Assembly: GCA_017455435.1 (NCBI GenBank)
Contig: JAFTAU010000009.1
Span: 1 to 34,457 of the forward strand
Source: Lachnospiraceae bacterium
GTDB lineage: Bacteria > Bacillota > Clostridia > Lachnospirales > Lachnospiraceae
DNA: 34,457 nucleotides
Reading direction: 5' to 3'
Numbering within the stretch: the first letter of the stretch is position 1; each line of letters starts with the position of its first letter. A model generated the notes under the pieces. The model did no database searches. It was not told the DNA's origin and saw only the letters and a list, made by a program, of their open reading frames with translations. The position numbers and the translations under genes are program-made. Shown here piece after piece: positions 21,668 to 30,198 of this stretch.

Positions 21668-22408
21668 TTATTTATATTGCTCGTAGAGCCTTGCCACCTC
21701 GGCCTCGGCTGTTTTGTAGAGCTCTCTGAGCTCCGCTTTGTCGAGCCCTTCGGAAGGAATCGGTTTTCCGAAAACGTTAATCATTTTTGTGGGCTTTACA
21801 TATGGCAGATGATTTTCAAAAGCTTCATCGCCGCGGAGCTGAGCTACCGGCACGATGGCGCAGCCCGCTTTTTCGGCTATGCGGAAGCTCCCGGCGTGAA
21901 ACGGCAGATTTCCGTCCTCGTGGCCTCTGGTGCCTTCGGGATAAATCCAGATATACTTGCCGTTTTTAATATCCTCCGCGGCATGATTAACCACCTTGAG
22001 TCCTTCTCTGGGATTGTCCCTGTCCAGAAAAATGCAGCCCATATATTCCATCCATATTTTAAAAGGCAAAAACTTTTTGAACTGCTTTTTGCCTATATAA
22101 CCCAGGCGGATTTTCTTCATGTCGGGGTAAACGGTTATGATATCGAAGAAACTGCGGTGATTCGCGACAAACAGAGAGGGCTCATCGGGAATGTTTTCGA
22201 GCCCGATATTGTCAGCCTTGACGCCGACGATAAATCTGACCATTCTGATGCCGCCGCAGCCCATTACTCTCGCGGCTTTTTCCTTTGCAAGAGGCGAGAT
22301 TTTGCCCACGAGCCAGAGCACGGGCAGGGCAATAAGGCTGAAAACTGTTAGAAACAAAAGAGCCAGAAATGCGGCAATAAATGTTCTGAAATAATAAATA
22401 ACTATCAT
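21668..22408 (-). CDS. plsC: 1-acyl-glycerol-3-phosphate acyltransferase
   Basis: The 246-residue protein adds the second acyl chain to lysophosphatidic acid to make phosphatidic acid. It has a hydrophobic N-terminus (about residues 8-35), the catalytic NHRSFFD (His84, Asp89), the region CIFLDRDNPREG and EGTRG (158-162), the standard acyltransferase motifs. The start overlaps the pncB stop by 4 nt (ATGA), so it is translated from the pncB message. It is convergent with the MATE-ATPase gene, whose stop lies only 8 bp away, with no terminator between them. Confidence 0.9.
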   Translation of the reverse strand: MIVIYYFRTFIAAFLALLFLTVFSLIALPVLWLVGKISPLAKEKAARVMGCGGIRMVRFIVGVKADNIGLENIPDEPSLFVANHRSFFDIITVYPDMKKIRLGYIGKKQFKKFLPFKIWMEYMGCIFLDRDNPREGLKVVNHAAEDIKNGKYIWIYPEGTRGHEDGNLPFHAGSFRIAEKAGCAIVPVAQLRGDEAFENHLPYVKPTKMINVFGKPIPSEGLDKAELRELYKTAEAEVARLYEQYK

Positions 22409-23856
22409 TTGGCGCCCTTCCCCTCGCTGCCGAGCAGGGCAGCCTTTAGATTGTATAGTTTGTCAGAAAGATCCACGTGCACGTTGTGCGGATTTACGAG
22501 GCGTCTGGTTTCATCCCAGAGAGTATCCAGCTCCTGATGGCAGAAGTCAGCGATTTCTTTGAGAGAAGGATTCTCATAGACGCATTTTCCGTTTTCGAAT
22601 ATCGGCACGAGAAGCTCTCTTATGGTATATGTGCCTCCCTCCAGCAGGGACTTTTTCCAGGTATATAACGGATCGAAAATCGTCAGATTTTTTGTATCGT
22701 CAAATTTTTCATCCGAGAGCGAAATCAGATCGGCAATAATCTTTCCTGTCTCTTTTGAGTAAAAACGGAAGACGGTCTTGTCTCCGGGATTGGTGATTTT
22801 TTCCGGGTTTTCGGAAATCTTGATTTTGGCTTCCCACTGCCCGTCGTCGTTCATGATGGCTGCGAGCTTGTACACTCCGCCGAAAGCAGGGCAGTCCTTT
22901 GAAGTGATGAGATTTGTTCCCACGCCCCAGGAATCTATGCGGCAGCCCTGGCGCTTCAGGCTCATGATGATGTTTTCGTCAAGGTCGCACGACGCCGTGA
23001 TTTTCGCGTCAGAAAAGCCGGCCTCGTCCAGCATGACGCGGGCTTTTTTCGAAAGATAAGCGAGGTCGCCGCTGTCCAGTCTGATGCCGATTCTGCCTTT
23101 TATTCCGGCGTCTCTCATTTCCTTGAAAACAGTAATGGCGTTGGGAATGCCGGAGCGGAGAGTATCATAAGTGTCTACAAGCAGAGTGCAGGAATTGGGG
23201 TAATACTTTGCATACGTTCTGAAAGCGGTCAGCTCGTCCGGAAAGCTCATAATCCAGCTGTGAGCGTGCGTCCCCATTACAGGCACATTGAACATCTGAC
23301 CGGTGAGGACGTTGCTGGTGCCGACGCAGCCGCCTATTACCGCGGCTCTGGCGCCGTAGATGCCGGCGTCCGGACCTTGCGCCCTGCGAAGCCCGAATTC
23401 CATTATGCCGCCGTCCTGAGCTGCATAGCAGACCCTCGCCGCCTTCGTGGCAATCAGGCTCTGGTGATTTATGATATTGAGCAGCGCCGTCTCCACGAGC
23501 TGTGATTCAATAATCGGTGCGACTACCTTTACCAGAGGCTCATATGGGAAGACCACGCTTCCCTCGGGAATGGCGTAGATGTTTCCCGTAAAATGAAACC
23601 CCATCAGATAGTCGAGGAAATCCTCATCGAAAATGCCCAGCCCGCGCAGATAATCTATATCGTCATACTCGAAATGCAGGTTTTTTACGTAATCAATCAG
23701 CTGCTCGAGCCCCGCGCATATTGCGTACCCGCCGCCGCTTGGATTCGAACGGTAAAAGGCATCGAAAACGACCATGTTATTCTTTTTTTGCTTGAAATAC
23801 CCCTGCATCATCGTCAGTTCATACAGGTCGGTCATCATTGTCAGATTTCTGCTCAC
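22405..23856 (-). CDS. pncB: Nicotinate phosphoribosyltransferase
   Basis: The 483-residue protein converts nicotinate and PRPP to nicotinate mononucleotide in NAD salvage. Diagnostic blocks are MTDLYELTMMQGYF at the N-terminus, FDAFYRSNPSGGGYAICAGL, the active-site loop GTHAHSWIMSF (about residue 193), RLDSGDLAYLSKKAR and GVGTNLITS, the phosphate-binding region. It belongs to the longer, Firmicute type. The start is GTG at 23856 with GGAGG 8 nt upstream. It is the promoter-proximal gene of a two-gene minus-strand operon with plsC. Confidence 0.93.
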   Translation of the reverse strand: MSRNLTMMTDLYELTMMQGYFKQKKNNMVVFDAFYRSNPSGGGYAICAGLEQLIDYVKNLHFEYDDIDYLRGLGIFDEDFLDYLMGFHFTGNIYAIPEGSVVFPYEPLVKVVAPIIESQLVETALLNIINHQSLIATKAARVCYAAQDGGIMEFGLRRAQGPDAGIYGARAAVIGGCVGTSNVLTGQMFNVPVMGTHAHSWIMSFPDELTAFRTYAKYYPNSCTLLVDTYDTLRSGIPNAITVFKEMRDAGIKGRIGIRLDSGDLAYLSKKARVMLDEAGFSDAKITASCDLDENIIMSLKRQGCRIDSWGVGTNLITSKDCPAFGGVYKLAAIMNDDGQWEAKIKISENPEKITNPGDKTVFRFYSKETGKIIADLISLSDEKFDDTKNLTIFDPLYTWKKSLLEGGTYTIRELLVPIFENGKCVYENPSLKEIADFCHQELDTLWDETRRLVNPHNVHVDLSDKLYNLKAALLGSEGKGAK

Positions 23857-23966
23857 GAAAGCACCTCCGTCGGCATGATTTAAGCCTTATAATATGTAGG
23901 GAATTTTAGCACATTATAGAAAAAAAGTCTATTTGAAGGGAAATCATGATATAGACATTCCCCCTC

Positions 23967-23994
23967 TTATGATGTATCATATTATGTATCATAA
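23967..23994. repeat. Direct and inverted repeat in the pncB-mgtC intergenic region
   Basis: ATGTATCATA occurs at 23972-23981 and 23984-23993 (12-bp period), and TTATGAT (23967-23973) with ATCATAA (23988-23994) forms an inverted repeat around them. It lies between the divergent pncB and MgtC-family genes and is a candidate binding site for a regulator of one or both. Confidence 0.5.
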
Positions 23995-24053
23995 AACGGT
24001 ATCAATACGGCAAAAACCGTAGTTTTTGTTTTTTTAAAAAGAAGGAATATGTT

Positions 24054-24779
24054 ATGACACTTTTCAACGCCATGCACGAAGGCTTTACTTTAAACATTTT
24101 TCTGGAGCTGCTGCTAAGGCTTCTGGTCGCGTCCGCGTGCGGAATCGTTATAGGAATCGAAAGATCGAGAAGATTCAAGGACGCCGGAGTGCGCACTCAC
24201 TTTCTGGTCAGCTTTTCCGCCTGCCTGCTTATGATTATTTCCAAGTACGCTTTTTCGGACCTTGTCAACGTCCCTGAATTGGGAATAGGGATGAAAGAAG
24301 CCGACCCCGCGCGTATAGCGGCGCAGGTTGTCAGCGGCGTTTCTTTCCTCGGCGCCGGTATTGTTTTCAGGGACAAACACCATACGGTTAAAGGTCTTAC
24401 GACGGCGGCGGGAATATGGGCCGCCTCCGGCGTGGGTCTGGCCATAGGCGCGGGCCTGTATTACCTGGGACTCGCCTCCACCCTTATTGTCATAGTTTTG
24501 CAGCTGGTCATGCACAAGTTCGCCATAGGACATGACAGATATACCACCGGAGAGATTTACGCGGTCCTCAAGGATGACGAGGAAACCACGAAGCTCTTTT
24601 ATCAAAAGCTTGAAGAATGGAAGGCGGTCGTCGCCGAGTCTAACATCGAAAGAGAAGACGGAAAGATTACTTTTATCCTGAAGGTCAGGCTCCCCATCAA
24701 GGGTGTGCATGACGAGATTTCCGGATTCGTTATGTCCAATTCAAATATCTACAGCCTGAAATACGAGGAGTGGGGCTGA
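24054..24779 (+). CDS. MgtC/SapB-family membrane protein
   Basis: The 241-residue protein has an MgtC-type membrane domain (about residues 8-160) with the signature RLLVASACGIVIGIERSRRFKDAGVRTHFLV, GAGIVFRDKHHTVKGLTTAAGIWAASGVG and three to five membrane helices. The C-terminal part (about 165-241) is a soluble ACT-like domain found in some of these proteins. MgtC proteins help growth at low magnesium in pathogens by acting on ATP synthase; in Clostridia the role is unproven. The gene has an AAGGAAT site and stands alone. No large leader RNA fits into the roughly 100 nt upstream. Confidence 0.9.
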   Translation: MTLFNAMHEGFTLNIFLELLLRLLVASACGIVIGIERSRRFKDAGVRTHFLVSFSACLLMIISKYAFSDLVNVPELGIGMKEADPARIAAQVVSGVSFLGAGIVFRDKHHTVKGLTTAAGIWAASGVGLAIGAGLYYLGLASTLIVIVLQLVMHKFAIGHDRYTTGEIYAVLKDDEETTKLFYQKLEEWKAVVAESNIEREDGKITFILKVRLPIKGVHDEISGFVMSNSNIYSLKYEEWG

Positions 24780-24809
24780 GCCGACGCGGACGGTTTGTTT
24801 TTTTTCGCC

Positions 24810-24838
24810 TTGCAAACCCGCTGTGCTTGTGCTATGAT
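24810..24838 (+). promoter_or_regulatory. Promoter of rpsF-ssb-rpsR
   Basis: TTGCAA (24810-24815), 17-nt spacer, TATGAT (24833-24838). The remaining leader of about 60 nt contains GC-rich pairing segments (TGCTCGG / GGCCGGGCC region), which could hold an S6:S18 autoregulatory structure, but I cannot identify one reliably. Confidence 0.7.
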
Positions 24839-24905
24839 TCTACTCCGTGACATATTATCCTTGCTCGGATTAAAGGCCGGGCCAGAGACCATAAGGAGGT
24901 AAAAA

Positions 24906-25196
24906 ATGAACAAATACGAACTTGCAGTCGTTATCAGCTCCAAGCTCGAGGATGAAGACATAGCCGCGGCTCTCACCAAGGTTCAGGACTTCATCACGCG
25001 CTTCGGAGGCGTCATTGCTGACGTAGAAGATGCCGGCAAGAAAAAGCTCGCTTATGTGATTCAGAAGATGGATGAAGCCTACTACTACTTCATTCATTTT
25101 GAAGCCGAAGCGGACGTTCCTGCCAAGCTCGAAAAAGAAGTCAGCATCATGGAGCCTGTCATTCGTTATCTGTGCGTCAGAATGGACGAGAACTAA
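24906..25196 (+). CDS. rpsF: 30S ribosomal protein S6
   Basis: The 96-residue protein begins MNKYELAVVISSKLEDEDI and contains the conserved KKLAYVIQKMDEAYYYFIHFEAEA and the final PVIRYLCVRMDEN, matching bacterial S6, which binds 16S rRNA as a dimer with S18. A perfect AAGGAGGT site precedes the ATG. It heads the classical rpsF-ssb-rpsR operon. Confidence 0.97.
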   Translation: MNKYELAVVISSKLEDEDIAAALTKVQDFITRFGGVIADVEDAGKKKLAYVIQKMDEAYYYFIHFEAEADVPAKLEKEVSIMEPVIRYLCVRMDEN

Positions 25197-25210
25197 GAAA
25201 GAGGTATTCT

Positions 25211-25696
25211 ATGAACAAGGTTTTACTAATGGGAAGGCTTACCAGAGATCCCGAAGTCCGTTACGGCGGAGCAGATAATCAGATGGCCATCGCCAGATTT
25301 TCCATCGCGGTCGACAGAAGACGCCGCGCCGGCGAAAACGTCGAGGCAGATTTCTTTAACTGCACGGCATTCGGAAAGCTCGGAGAATTCATCGAGCGTT
25401 ATCTGAAAAAGGGAACCAAAATAGCTCTTACAGGCAGAATACAGAATGACAATTACACAAATCGCGACGGACAAAAGGTTTATTCCGTCCAGATTATCGC
25501 GGAAGAAATCGAATTTGCAGAAAGCAAAGGTTCTTCCGAATCTTCGGCTCCCGCACGCAGCGCTCAGCCTGCTCAGCCGGCGGCTCAGCCCGAGCAGCCC
25601 GAGACCGGCTTTATGGCAGAGCCCGAGGCTCCCGCGAGCTCAGACTTTGTCAGCGTTCCCGACGGAGTAGAAGACGAAGGTTTGCCTTTCAGCTAA
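25211..25696 (+). CDS. ssb: Single-stranded DNA-binding protein
   Basis: Start ATG 25211 is chosen because SSB proteins begin MNKVLLMGRLTRDPEVR and AGAGG lies 7 nt upstream; the longer frame from 25172 overlaps rpsF. The 161-residue product has an OB-fold (residues 1-105) with FSIAVDRR, DFFNCTAFGKLGEFIERYLKKG and RIQNDNYTNRDGQKVYS. A low-complexity Pro/Ala/Gln linker follows, and the acidic tip DEGLPFS recruits repair and replication partners. It sits between rpsF and rpsR as usual. Confidence 0.97.
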   Translation: MNKVLLMGRLTRDPEVRYGGADNQMAIARFSIAVDRRRRAGENVEADFFNCTAFGKLGEFIERYLKKGTKIALTGRIQNDNYTNRDGQKVYSVQIIAEEIEFAESKGSSESSAPARSAQPAQPAAQPEQPETGFMAEPEAPASSDFVSVPDGVEDEGLPFS

Positions 25697-25720
25697 GGCA
25701 TTTTTACAGGAGGTTAGATT

Positions 25721-25984
25721 ATGGCATTTAATAAAGATAAAGAAGGCGGATTTAAGAGACGCGGCGGCGACCGCCACAGGAGAAAAAAGGTCTGCGCTTT
25801 CTGCGGAACCGGTAAAGAGCCTGTGAGCTACAAGAACGTCGCTGTTCTTCGTAAGTTCGTTTCGGAGAGAGGAAAGATTCTTCCCCGCAGAGCGACCGGA
25901 ACGTGCGCAGAGCATCAGAGAGCCGTCACACTGGCCGTAAAGCGTGCAAGACATCTCGCTCTTATGCCTTATCAGGTAGATTAA
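25721..25984 (+). CDS. rpsR: 30S ribosomal protein S18
   Basis: The 87-residue protein has the S18 core [48 protein letters not shown]. The N-terminal part includes [15 protein letters not shown], whose two Cys together with the Cys in GTCAEHQ form a likely zinc-binding set, i.e. the C+ paralogue. An AGGAGG site lies before the ATG. It ends the operon, followed by a bidirectional terminator. Confidence 0.96.
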   Translation: MAFNKDKEGGFKRRGGDRHRRKKVCAFCGTGKEPVSYKNVAVLRKFVSERGKILPRRATGTCAEHQRAVTLAVKRARHLALMPYQVD

Positions 25985-26001
25985 ATTTCAGACAAAAAAC
26001 G

Positions 26002-26028
26002 AGCCGTCGCAATTTGCGGCGGCTTTTT
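26002..26028. terminator. Bidirectional terminator between rpsR and the DUF4364 gene
   Basis: AGCCGTCGC (26002-26010) pairs with GCGGCGGCT (26016-26024); a T-run follows on the + strand and an A-run precedes it, so the minus-strand transcript also ends here. Confidence 0.85.
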
Positions 26029-26046
26029 GAATGCTTTGCTGGCTTT

Positions 26047-26562
26047 TCAGCCTCTCAGCAGTTCCTTCATTACATATTCGTAAATGACCTGGTCGGAGCC
26101 TTTCCAATTGTCACAGAGTATCTGCGCCTGTTCCTCGGAGGGAACGGAGAGATTAATCTTCATCAGGGCCTCTTTTCCTTCGCGAATCTCGAGAGTGACG
26201 GTGTATTCGCCGAGCGAATTTTCCTGAAAGCCCGCCATGGTTCCGACCTGCTCGCGGAGCTTTATCATATTTTCATCGAGGAAAGCGTTCATATCATTTC
26301 TTACGCCCTCGGGAAGATCACCGCCGAAAAACTCCAGCGTGTCCTCACCCTCGCGCGTCAGAATATATCTGACATAATTGCGGATGGACTCCTCGCGCAT
26401 AAGATGGGCGTCCAGAAGCTCCTGAAGGGCCTGCTGAAACGTAAAGTAAGAGCAGTACTCGCGCCCCAGCATAAAATCCGAAAGCTGCGACCTGGTCAGA
26501 GGGTACTTGACCGCACGCAGCAGATAGAGCATCATCAGTTTATAAAGAGTAAGCGGTTCCAT
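26047..26562 (-). CDS. DUF4364-family winged-helix-like protein
   Basis: I start at 26562 (MEPLTLYKLMMLYLLRAVKYPLT), where GGAG lies 6 nt upstream; an in-frame ATG six codons earlier is possible. The 171-residue protein has the DUF4364 layout: a PadR-like winged helix (residues about 5-95, with LSDFMLGREYCSYFTFQQALQELLDAHLM) and a C-terminal alpha/beta domain (EYTVTLEIREGKEALMKINLSVPSEEQA). It is conserved in Clostridia, often near DNA-maintenance genes. The regulatory target is unknown. It is convergent to the rpsR operon and divergent from rho. Confidence 0.8.
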   Translation of the reverse strand: MEPLTLYKLMMLYLLRAVKYPLTRSQLSDFMLGREYCSYFTFQQALQELLDAHLMREESIRNYVRYILTREGEDTLEFFGGDLPEGVRNDMNAFLDENMIKLREQVGTMAGFQENSLGEYTVTLEIREGKEALMKINLSVPSEEQAQILCDNWKGSDQVIYEYVMKELLRG

Positions 26563-26639
26563 ATATTTCTCCAAAAACATTGAAGTAAATCATAGCAACT
26601 AAAAAACAATAAATCAAGCAATAAATATTTTTTAATTAC

Positions 26640-26667
26640 TTGCTTTTTAAAAAAAAATACTTATAAT
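26640..26667 (+). promoter_or_regulatory. Promoter of the rho-trpS-tadA operon
   Basis: TTGCTT (26640-26645), 16-nt A-rich spacer, TATAAT (26662-26667). The leader to the rho start is about 85 nt. Confidence 0.65.
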
Positions 26668-26758
26668 GAACCTGTAAACATCATAAGGTGCATTTTCCGC
26701 ATATTATCCGATTAATGAATTTAAAGAGACTTGACAATTGCATAAAAGGAGTTTGAGA

Positions 26759-28336
26759 ATGCAGGATTTAAACAAAATGACTGTCTCGCAGCTGCGCGAA
26801 ATGGCTAAAACGCTGGGTCTTTCGGGCTATGAAAAAATGAAAAAGACCGAGGTTTTCGCGCTTGTTATGAACACTTTAAATCCCGACGGCGTTTCTGACG
26901 CGCCTGCAAAGCGCAGAGGGCGTCCTCCCAAAAACGCCTCGGCCCCGGCGCCTGAAAAACAACCCGAAAAGCATTCCGCGCCGGCCACACCTCAGACAGA
27001 AAACGTTCGTACTGAAAAGCCGGAACAGCAGGTTAAAAAACCGGGAAGAAGAGGCAGGCCGCCCAAAAACGCCGCGCCCGCGACGGCTCCGGAACAGCCT
27101 GAAAAGCCTGAAAAGCCGTCCGCGTCCGTTGCTTCGCAGACTCCGGCCACGCAGCCCGAACAACAGCCCGCAAGACCTATCGGCGTTGATGATTTTTCCG
27201 CCCTCGACAGCGGCGAAAAAGCGCACGGCATCCTGGAGGTGCTTCCGGAGGGCTACGGCTTTATCAGATGCGACAATTATCTTTCCGGAGAGGACGATAT
27301 TTATGTCGCGCCCACCCAGATAAAGCGCTTCGGCCTCCGCACCGGTGATATTGTTACCGGCGCCATCAGGATCAAGACGGGCAACGAAAAATTTGCCGCC
27401 ATTCTGAATGTCGAAACAATAAACGGTGTTTCACCGGAGGAATCGATTAAGCGTCCCAAATTTGAAAACCTCACCCCCATTTTCCCGAATGAGAGAATTC
27501 ATCTTGAAATCCCGCGCGGCAACCTCGCCATGCGCGTTGTGGATCTTATTTCACCTATCGGTAAGGGACAGAGAGGCATGATCGTCTCCCCGCCTAAGGC
27601 CGGAAAAACCACACTAATCAAACAGATAGCCAATTCGATTACCAAAAACCATCCCGAAATGACGCTTCTTATTCTGCTGATAGACGAGCGTCCTGAGGAA
27701 GTAACCGACATAAAAGAATCCATCGACGGCAAAAACGTCGAGGTAATCTACTCCACCTTTGACGAGCTGCCCGAGCACCACAAGAGAGTCGCCGAAATGG
27801 TCATCAACAGAGCCCGCAGGCTGGTCGAGCAGGGAAAAGATGTTACCATCCTGCTGGACAGCATCACCAGACTTTCACGCGCCTACAACCTCGTGGTTCC
27901 GCCCAGCGGCAGGACTCTCTCCGGCGGACTTGACCCGAACGCGCTTCACAGTCCCAAAAAATTCTTCGGTGCAGCCAGAAACATGCGCGAAGGCGGCAGC
28001 CTGACGATACTTGCCACGGCTCTTGTGGACACCGGAAGCCGCATGGATGACGTGGTTTTCGAGGAATTCAAGGGAACCGGCAATATGGAACTTGTTCTGG
28101 ACAGAAAGCTTTCCGAGCGCAGAATATTCCCTGCGATTGACCTCCTCAAATCCGGAACCAGACGCGACGATCTGCTCCTCACAAAAGAAGAGTACGATAT
28201 CATGTACATGATTCGCAAGTCTGTATCCATGCTTAAGCCGGAGGAAGCCACGGAGCGCATTCTTGACCTTTTCCTGCGCACGAAAAACAATGCCGAATTT
28301 CTGGATTATGCCGGAAAAATCAGATGGCAGCAATAG
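26759..28336 (+). CDS. rho: Transcription termination factor Rho, with AT-hook-like N-terminal extension
   Basis: Start ATG 26759 has AAAGGAG 7 nt upstream. The 525-residue hexameric RNA helicase contains the N-terminal helix bundle ([20 protein letters not shown]), an inserted Pro/Ala/Lys-rich segment (about residues 48-145) with two copies of an AT-hook core (RRGRPPKN near 51 and 98), the cold-shock RNA-binding fold ([14 protein letters not shown], about 153) and the ATPase with [12 protein letters not shown] (Walker A, about 277), [32 protein letters not shown] and the Q/R loops ([29 protein letters not shown]). The length exceeds the roughly 420 residues of a minimal Rho. trpS follows 8 nt later. 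Confidence 0.96.
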   Translation: MQDLNKMTVSQLREMAKTLGLSGYEKMKKTEVFALVMNTLNPDGVSDAPAKRRGRPPKNASAPAPEKQPEKHSAPATPQTENVRTEKPEQQVKKPGRRGRPPKNAAPATAPEQPEKPEKPSASVASQTPATQPEQQPARPIGVDDFSALDSGEKAHGILEVLPEGYGFIRCDNYLSGEDDIYVAPTQIKRFGLRTGDIVTGAIRIKTGNEKFAAILNVETINGVSPEESIKRPKFENLTPIFPNERIHLEIPRGNLAMRVVDLISPIGKGQRGMIVSPPKAGKTTLIKQIANSITKNHPEMTLLILLIDERPEEVTDIKESIDGKNVEVIYSTFDELPEHHKRVAEMVINRARRLVEQGKDVTILLDSITRLSRAYNLVVPPSGRTLSGGLDPNALHSPKKFFGAARNMREGGSLTILATALVDTGSRMDDVVFEEFKGTGNMELVLDRKLSERRIFPAIDLLKSGTRRDDLLLTKEEYDIMYMIRKSVSMLKPEEATERILDLFLRTKNNAEFLDYAGKIRWQQ

Positions 28337-28344
28337 GAGAGACT

Positions 28345-29430
28345 ATGAGCGGAATTATATTGACGGGTGACCGACCCACCGGAAAACTGCATGTTGGACA
28401 TTTTGTAGGCAGCCTCAGACAGAGAGTTGCGCTGCAAAACAGTAATAAATTCGATGAAATATTCATTATGATCGCGGACGCGCAGGCGCTCACGGATAAT
28501 GCCGACAACCCTGGAAAGGTTCGCGAAAACATCATCGAAGTCGCGCTGGATTATCTGTCGGTGGGCATAGACCCTTCCGTCAGCAATATTTTTATTCAGT
28601 CGCAGATACCGCAGCTTACCGAGCTGACCTTCTACTATATGAATCTCGTTACGGTTTCGAGGCTTCAGCGCAACCCCACCGTAAAGGCGGAGATTCAGAT
28701 GCGCAATTTTGAAACCAGTATCCCCGTGGGCTTTTTCACCTATCCCATCAGCCAGGCGGCTGACATAACGGCTTTCAAAGCCACTGCCGTGCCCGTGGGT
28801 GAGGATCAGGAGCCCATGATAGAGCAGACCCGTGAAATAGTGCGAAAATTCAATTCCGTCTACGGCGAAGTTCTTGTGGAGCCGGAAATTGTCCTCCCGG
28901 ACAACAAGGCCTGCCTCAGGCTGCCGGGCACCGACGGCAAAGCCAAAATGAGCAAGTCTCTCGGAAACTGCATTTATCTGTCTGATACGGAAGCCGACGT
29001 AAAGACAAAGGTCATGAATATGTTTACCGACCCCGATCATCTGAAGGTCACCGACCCCGGAAAAGTTGACGGGAACCCCGTTTTCACTTATCTCGACGCG
29101 TTCTGCAAAGACGAGTATTTCGCGCAGTATTGCCCGGATTATGCCTGCCTTGACGAAATGAAGGCGCATTACAAACGCGGCGGACTGGGCGACGTAAAGG
29201 TCAAAAAATTCCTGCTCGCCGTTCTGAACGAGGAGCTTGCACCCATCCGCGCCCGCAGAGCGGAATACGAGAGCAGGCTTTCCGACGTCTACGACATTCT
29301 TAAGACCGGCACCGCGGTAGCGGAGAAAAAGGCCGCAGAGACGCTCGCCGAGGTAAAATCCGCCATGAAGATAGATTATTTTGAGAACGACGTGATTCTC
29401 CGCGCCTATAAAGAAAAGAATGGCAGATAA
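28345..29430 (+). CDS. trpS: Tryptophanyl-tRNA synthetase
   Basis: The start is ATG 28345 with AGGAGAG just upstream (overlapping the rho stop); the longer frame from 28324 runs into rho. The 361-residue class I synthetase has the ATP-binding [12 protein letters not shown] (HIGH-type motif), the tryptophan-binding region [27 protein letters not shown] and KMSKS within [11 protein letters not shown] (about residue 199). It is somewhat longer than the usual 330 residues. The last 11 nt overlap tadA. Confidence 0.95.
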   Translation: MSGIILTGDRPTGKLHVGHFVGSLRQRVALQNSNKFDEIFIMIADAQALTDNADNPGKVRENIIEVALDYLSVGIDPSVSNIFIQSQIPQLTELTFYYMNLVTVSRLQRNPTVKAEIQMRNFETSIPVGFFTYPISQAADITAFKATAVPVGEDQEPMIEQTREIVRKFNSVYGEVLVEPEIVLPDNKACLRLPGTDGKAKMSKSLGNCIYLSDTEADVKTKVMNMFTDPDHLKVTDPGKVDGNPVFTYLDAFCKDEYFAQYCPDYACLDEMKAHYKRGGLGDVKVKKFLLAVLNEELAPIRARRAEYESRLSDVYDILKTGTAVAEKKAAETLAEVKSAMKIDYFENDVILRAYKEKNGR

Positions 29431-29902
29431 AGACATTTATTATATGAAAAAAGCGCTCGCGCAGGCAAAACGTGCCGCCGCGGCGGGCGAAGTTCCGATA
29501 GGCTGCGTTATTGTATGCGGCGATAAAATAGTGGGCAGAGGCTGCAATATGCGCAACACCAGAAAATCCACCCTCGCCCATGCGGAAATCACCGCCATAG
29601 ACAGAGCGAGCCGGAAGCTGGGAGACTGGCGGCTGGAGGGCTGCACCATGTACGTCACGCTGGAGCCGTGCCAGATGTGCTCCGGGGCCATTGTCCAGTC
29701 ACGGATAGACAGAGTGGTCATTGGCGCCAAAAATCCGAAGGCCGGCTGCGCGGGCTCCATCCTCAATCTTCTCGATATGGACGAATTCAATCACCGCGTC
29801 GAGATAACAAACGGCGTCATGGAGACCGAATGCAGCGCACTGCTAAAGGATTTTTTTAAAGACCTGCGAATCAGGATAAAGGACGAAAAAGGCAATGGCT
29901 GA
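29420..29902 (+). CDS. tadA: tRNA adenosine(34) deaminase
   Basis: The 160-residue enzyme converts adenosine 34 of tRNA-Arg(ACG) to inosine. Zinc ligands and the catalytic Glu are in HAEITAID (His54-Ala-Glu56) and PCQMCSGAI (Cys residues near 84 and 87). The segment [16 protein letters not shown] matches TadA rather than cytidine deaminases. It overlaps trpS by 11 nt and the following small gene by 8 nt, so it is read from the same message. Confidence 0.94.
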   Translation: MADKDIYYMKKALAQAKRAAAAGEVPIGCVIVCGDKIVGRGCNMRNTRKSTLAHAEITAIDRASRKLGDWRLEGCTMYVTLEPCQMCSGAIVQSRIDRVVIGAKNPKAGCAGSILNLLDMDEFNHRVEITNGVMETECSALLKDFFKDLRIRIKDEKGNG

Positions 29903-30197
29903 AATAAAATTCGGAAGCTATTCCAGAGCCTATGAGCTTTTTCATTTTATTTTCCATATTTGCGCCGGTGTGGTCTGCGTTATTATGACCGCGGCGGCCA
30001 TTTTTGCCGACAACGGGTTTGTTTATTTTCCGCCGGTTTTGATTGTCTGCTCGCTCACGAACTTTTTAAACGCTTATGACGTTATGCGCGGCACAAAGAA
30101 AAACAAAAAGAAAACCCGAGGAAGCGTTTTCTATATAATAATAGGCGCGGTTACTCTGCTGGCCGGAGTCGCCGCCATCATGTGCTTCTGGGTCTGA
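29895..30197 (+). CDS. Small membrane protein of unknown function
   Basis: A 100-residue protein with three probable membrane helices: about residues 15-40 (LFHFIFHICAGVVCVIMTAAAIFA), 45-60 (FPPVLIVCSLTNFLNAY) and 78-99 (FYIIIGAVTLLAGVAAIMCFW), separated by a very basic loop (RGTKKNKKKTRG) that should be cytoplasmic. It overlaps tadA and ends 1 nt before birA. I do not recognise a function; similar small proteins are common in Clostridia. Confidence 0.75.
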   Translation: MAEIKFGSYSRAYELFHFIFHICAGVVCVIMTAAAIFADNGFVYFPPVLIVCSLTNFLNAYDVMRGTKKNKKKTRGSVFYIIIGAVTLLAGVAAIMCFWV

Positions 30198-30198
30198 A

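Noticed and set aside
24839-24905. S6:S18 autoregulatory leader RNA before rpsF
   Set aside because: GC-rich pairing is possible and such leaders are known in bacteria, but I could not build the conserved structure with confidence, so it is mentioned only with the promoter.
26731-26736. TTGACA as a rho promoter -35 box
   Set aside because: It lies only 28 nt before the rho start, leaving no room for a -10 box and leader; the upstream TTGCTT/TATAAT pair fits better.
28306-29436. Minus-strand frame of 376 codons opposite trpS
   Set aside because: It lies entirely antisense to trpS, which has all synthetase motifs and a ribosome binding site; the antisense product shows no family features.
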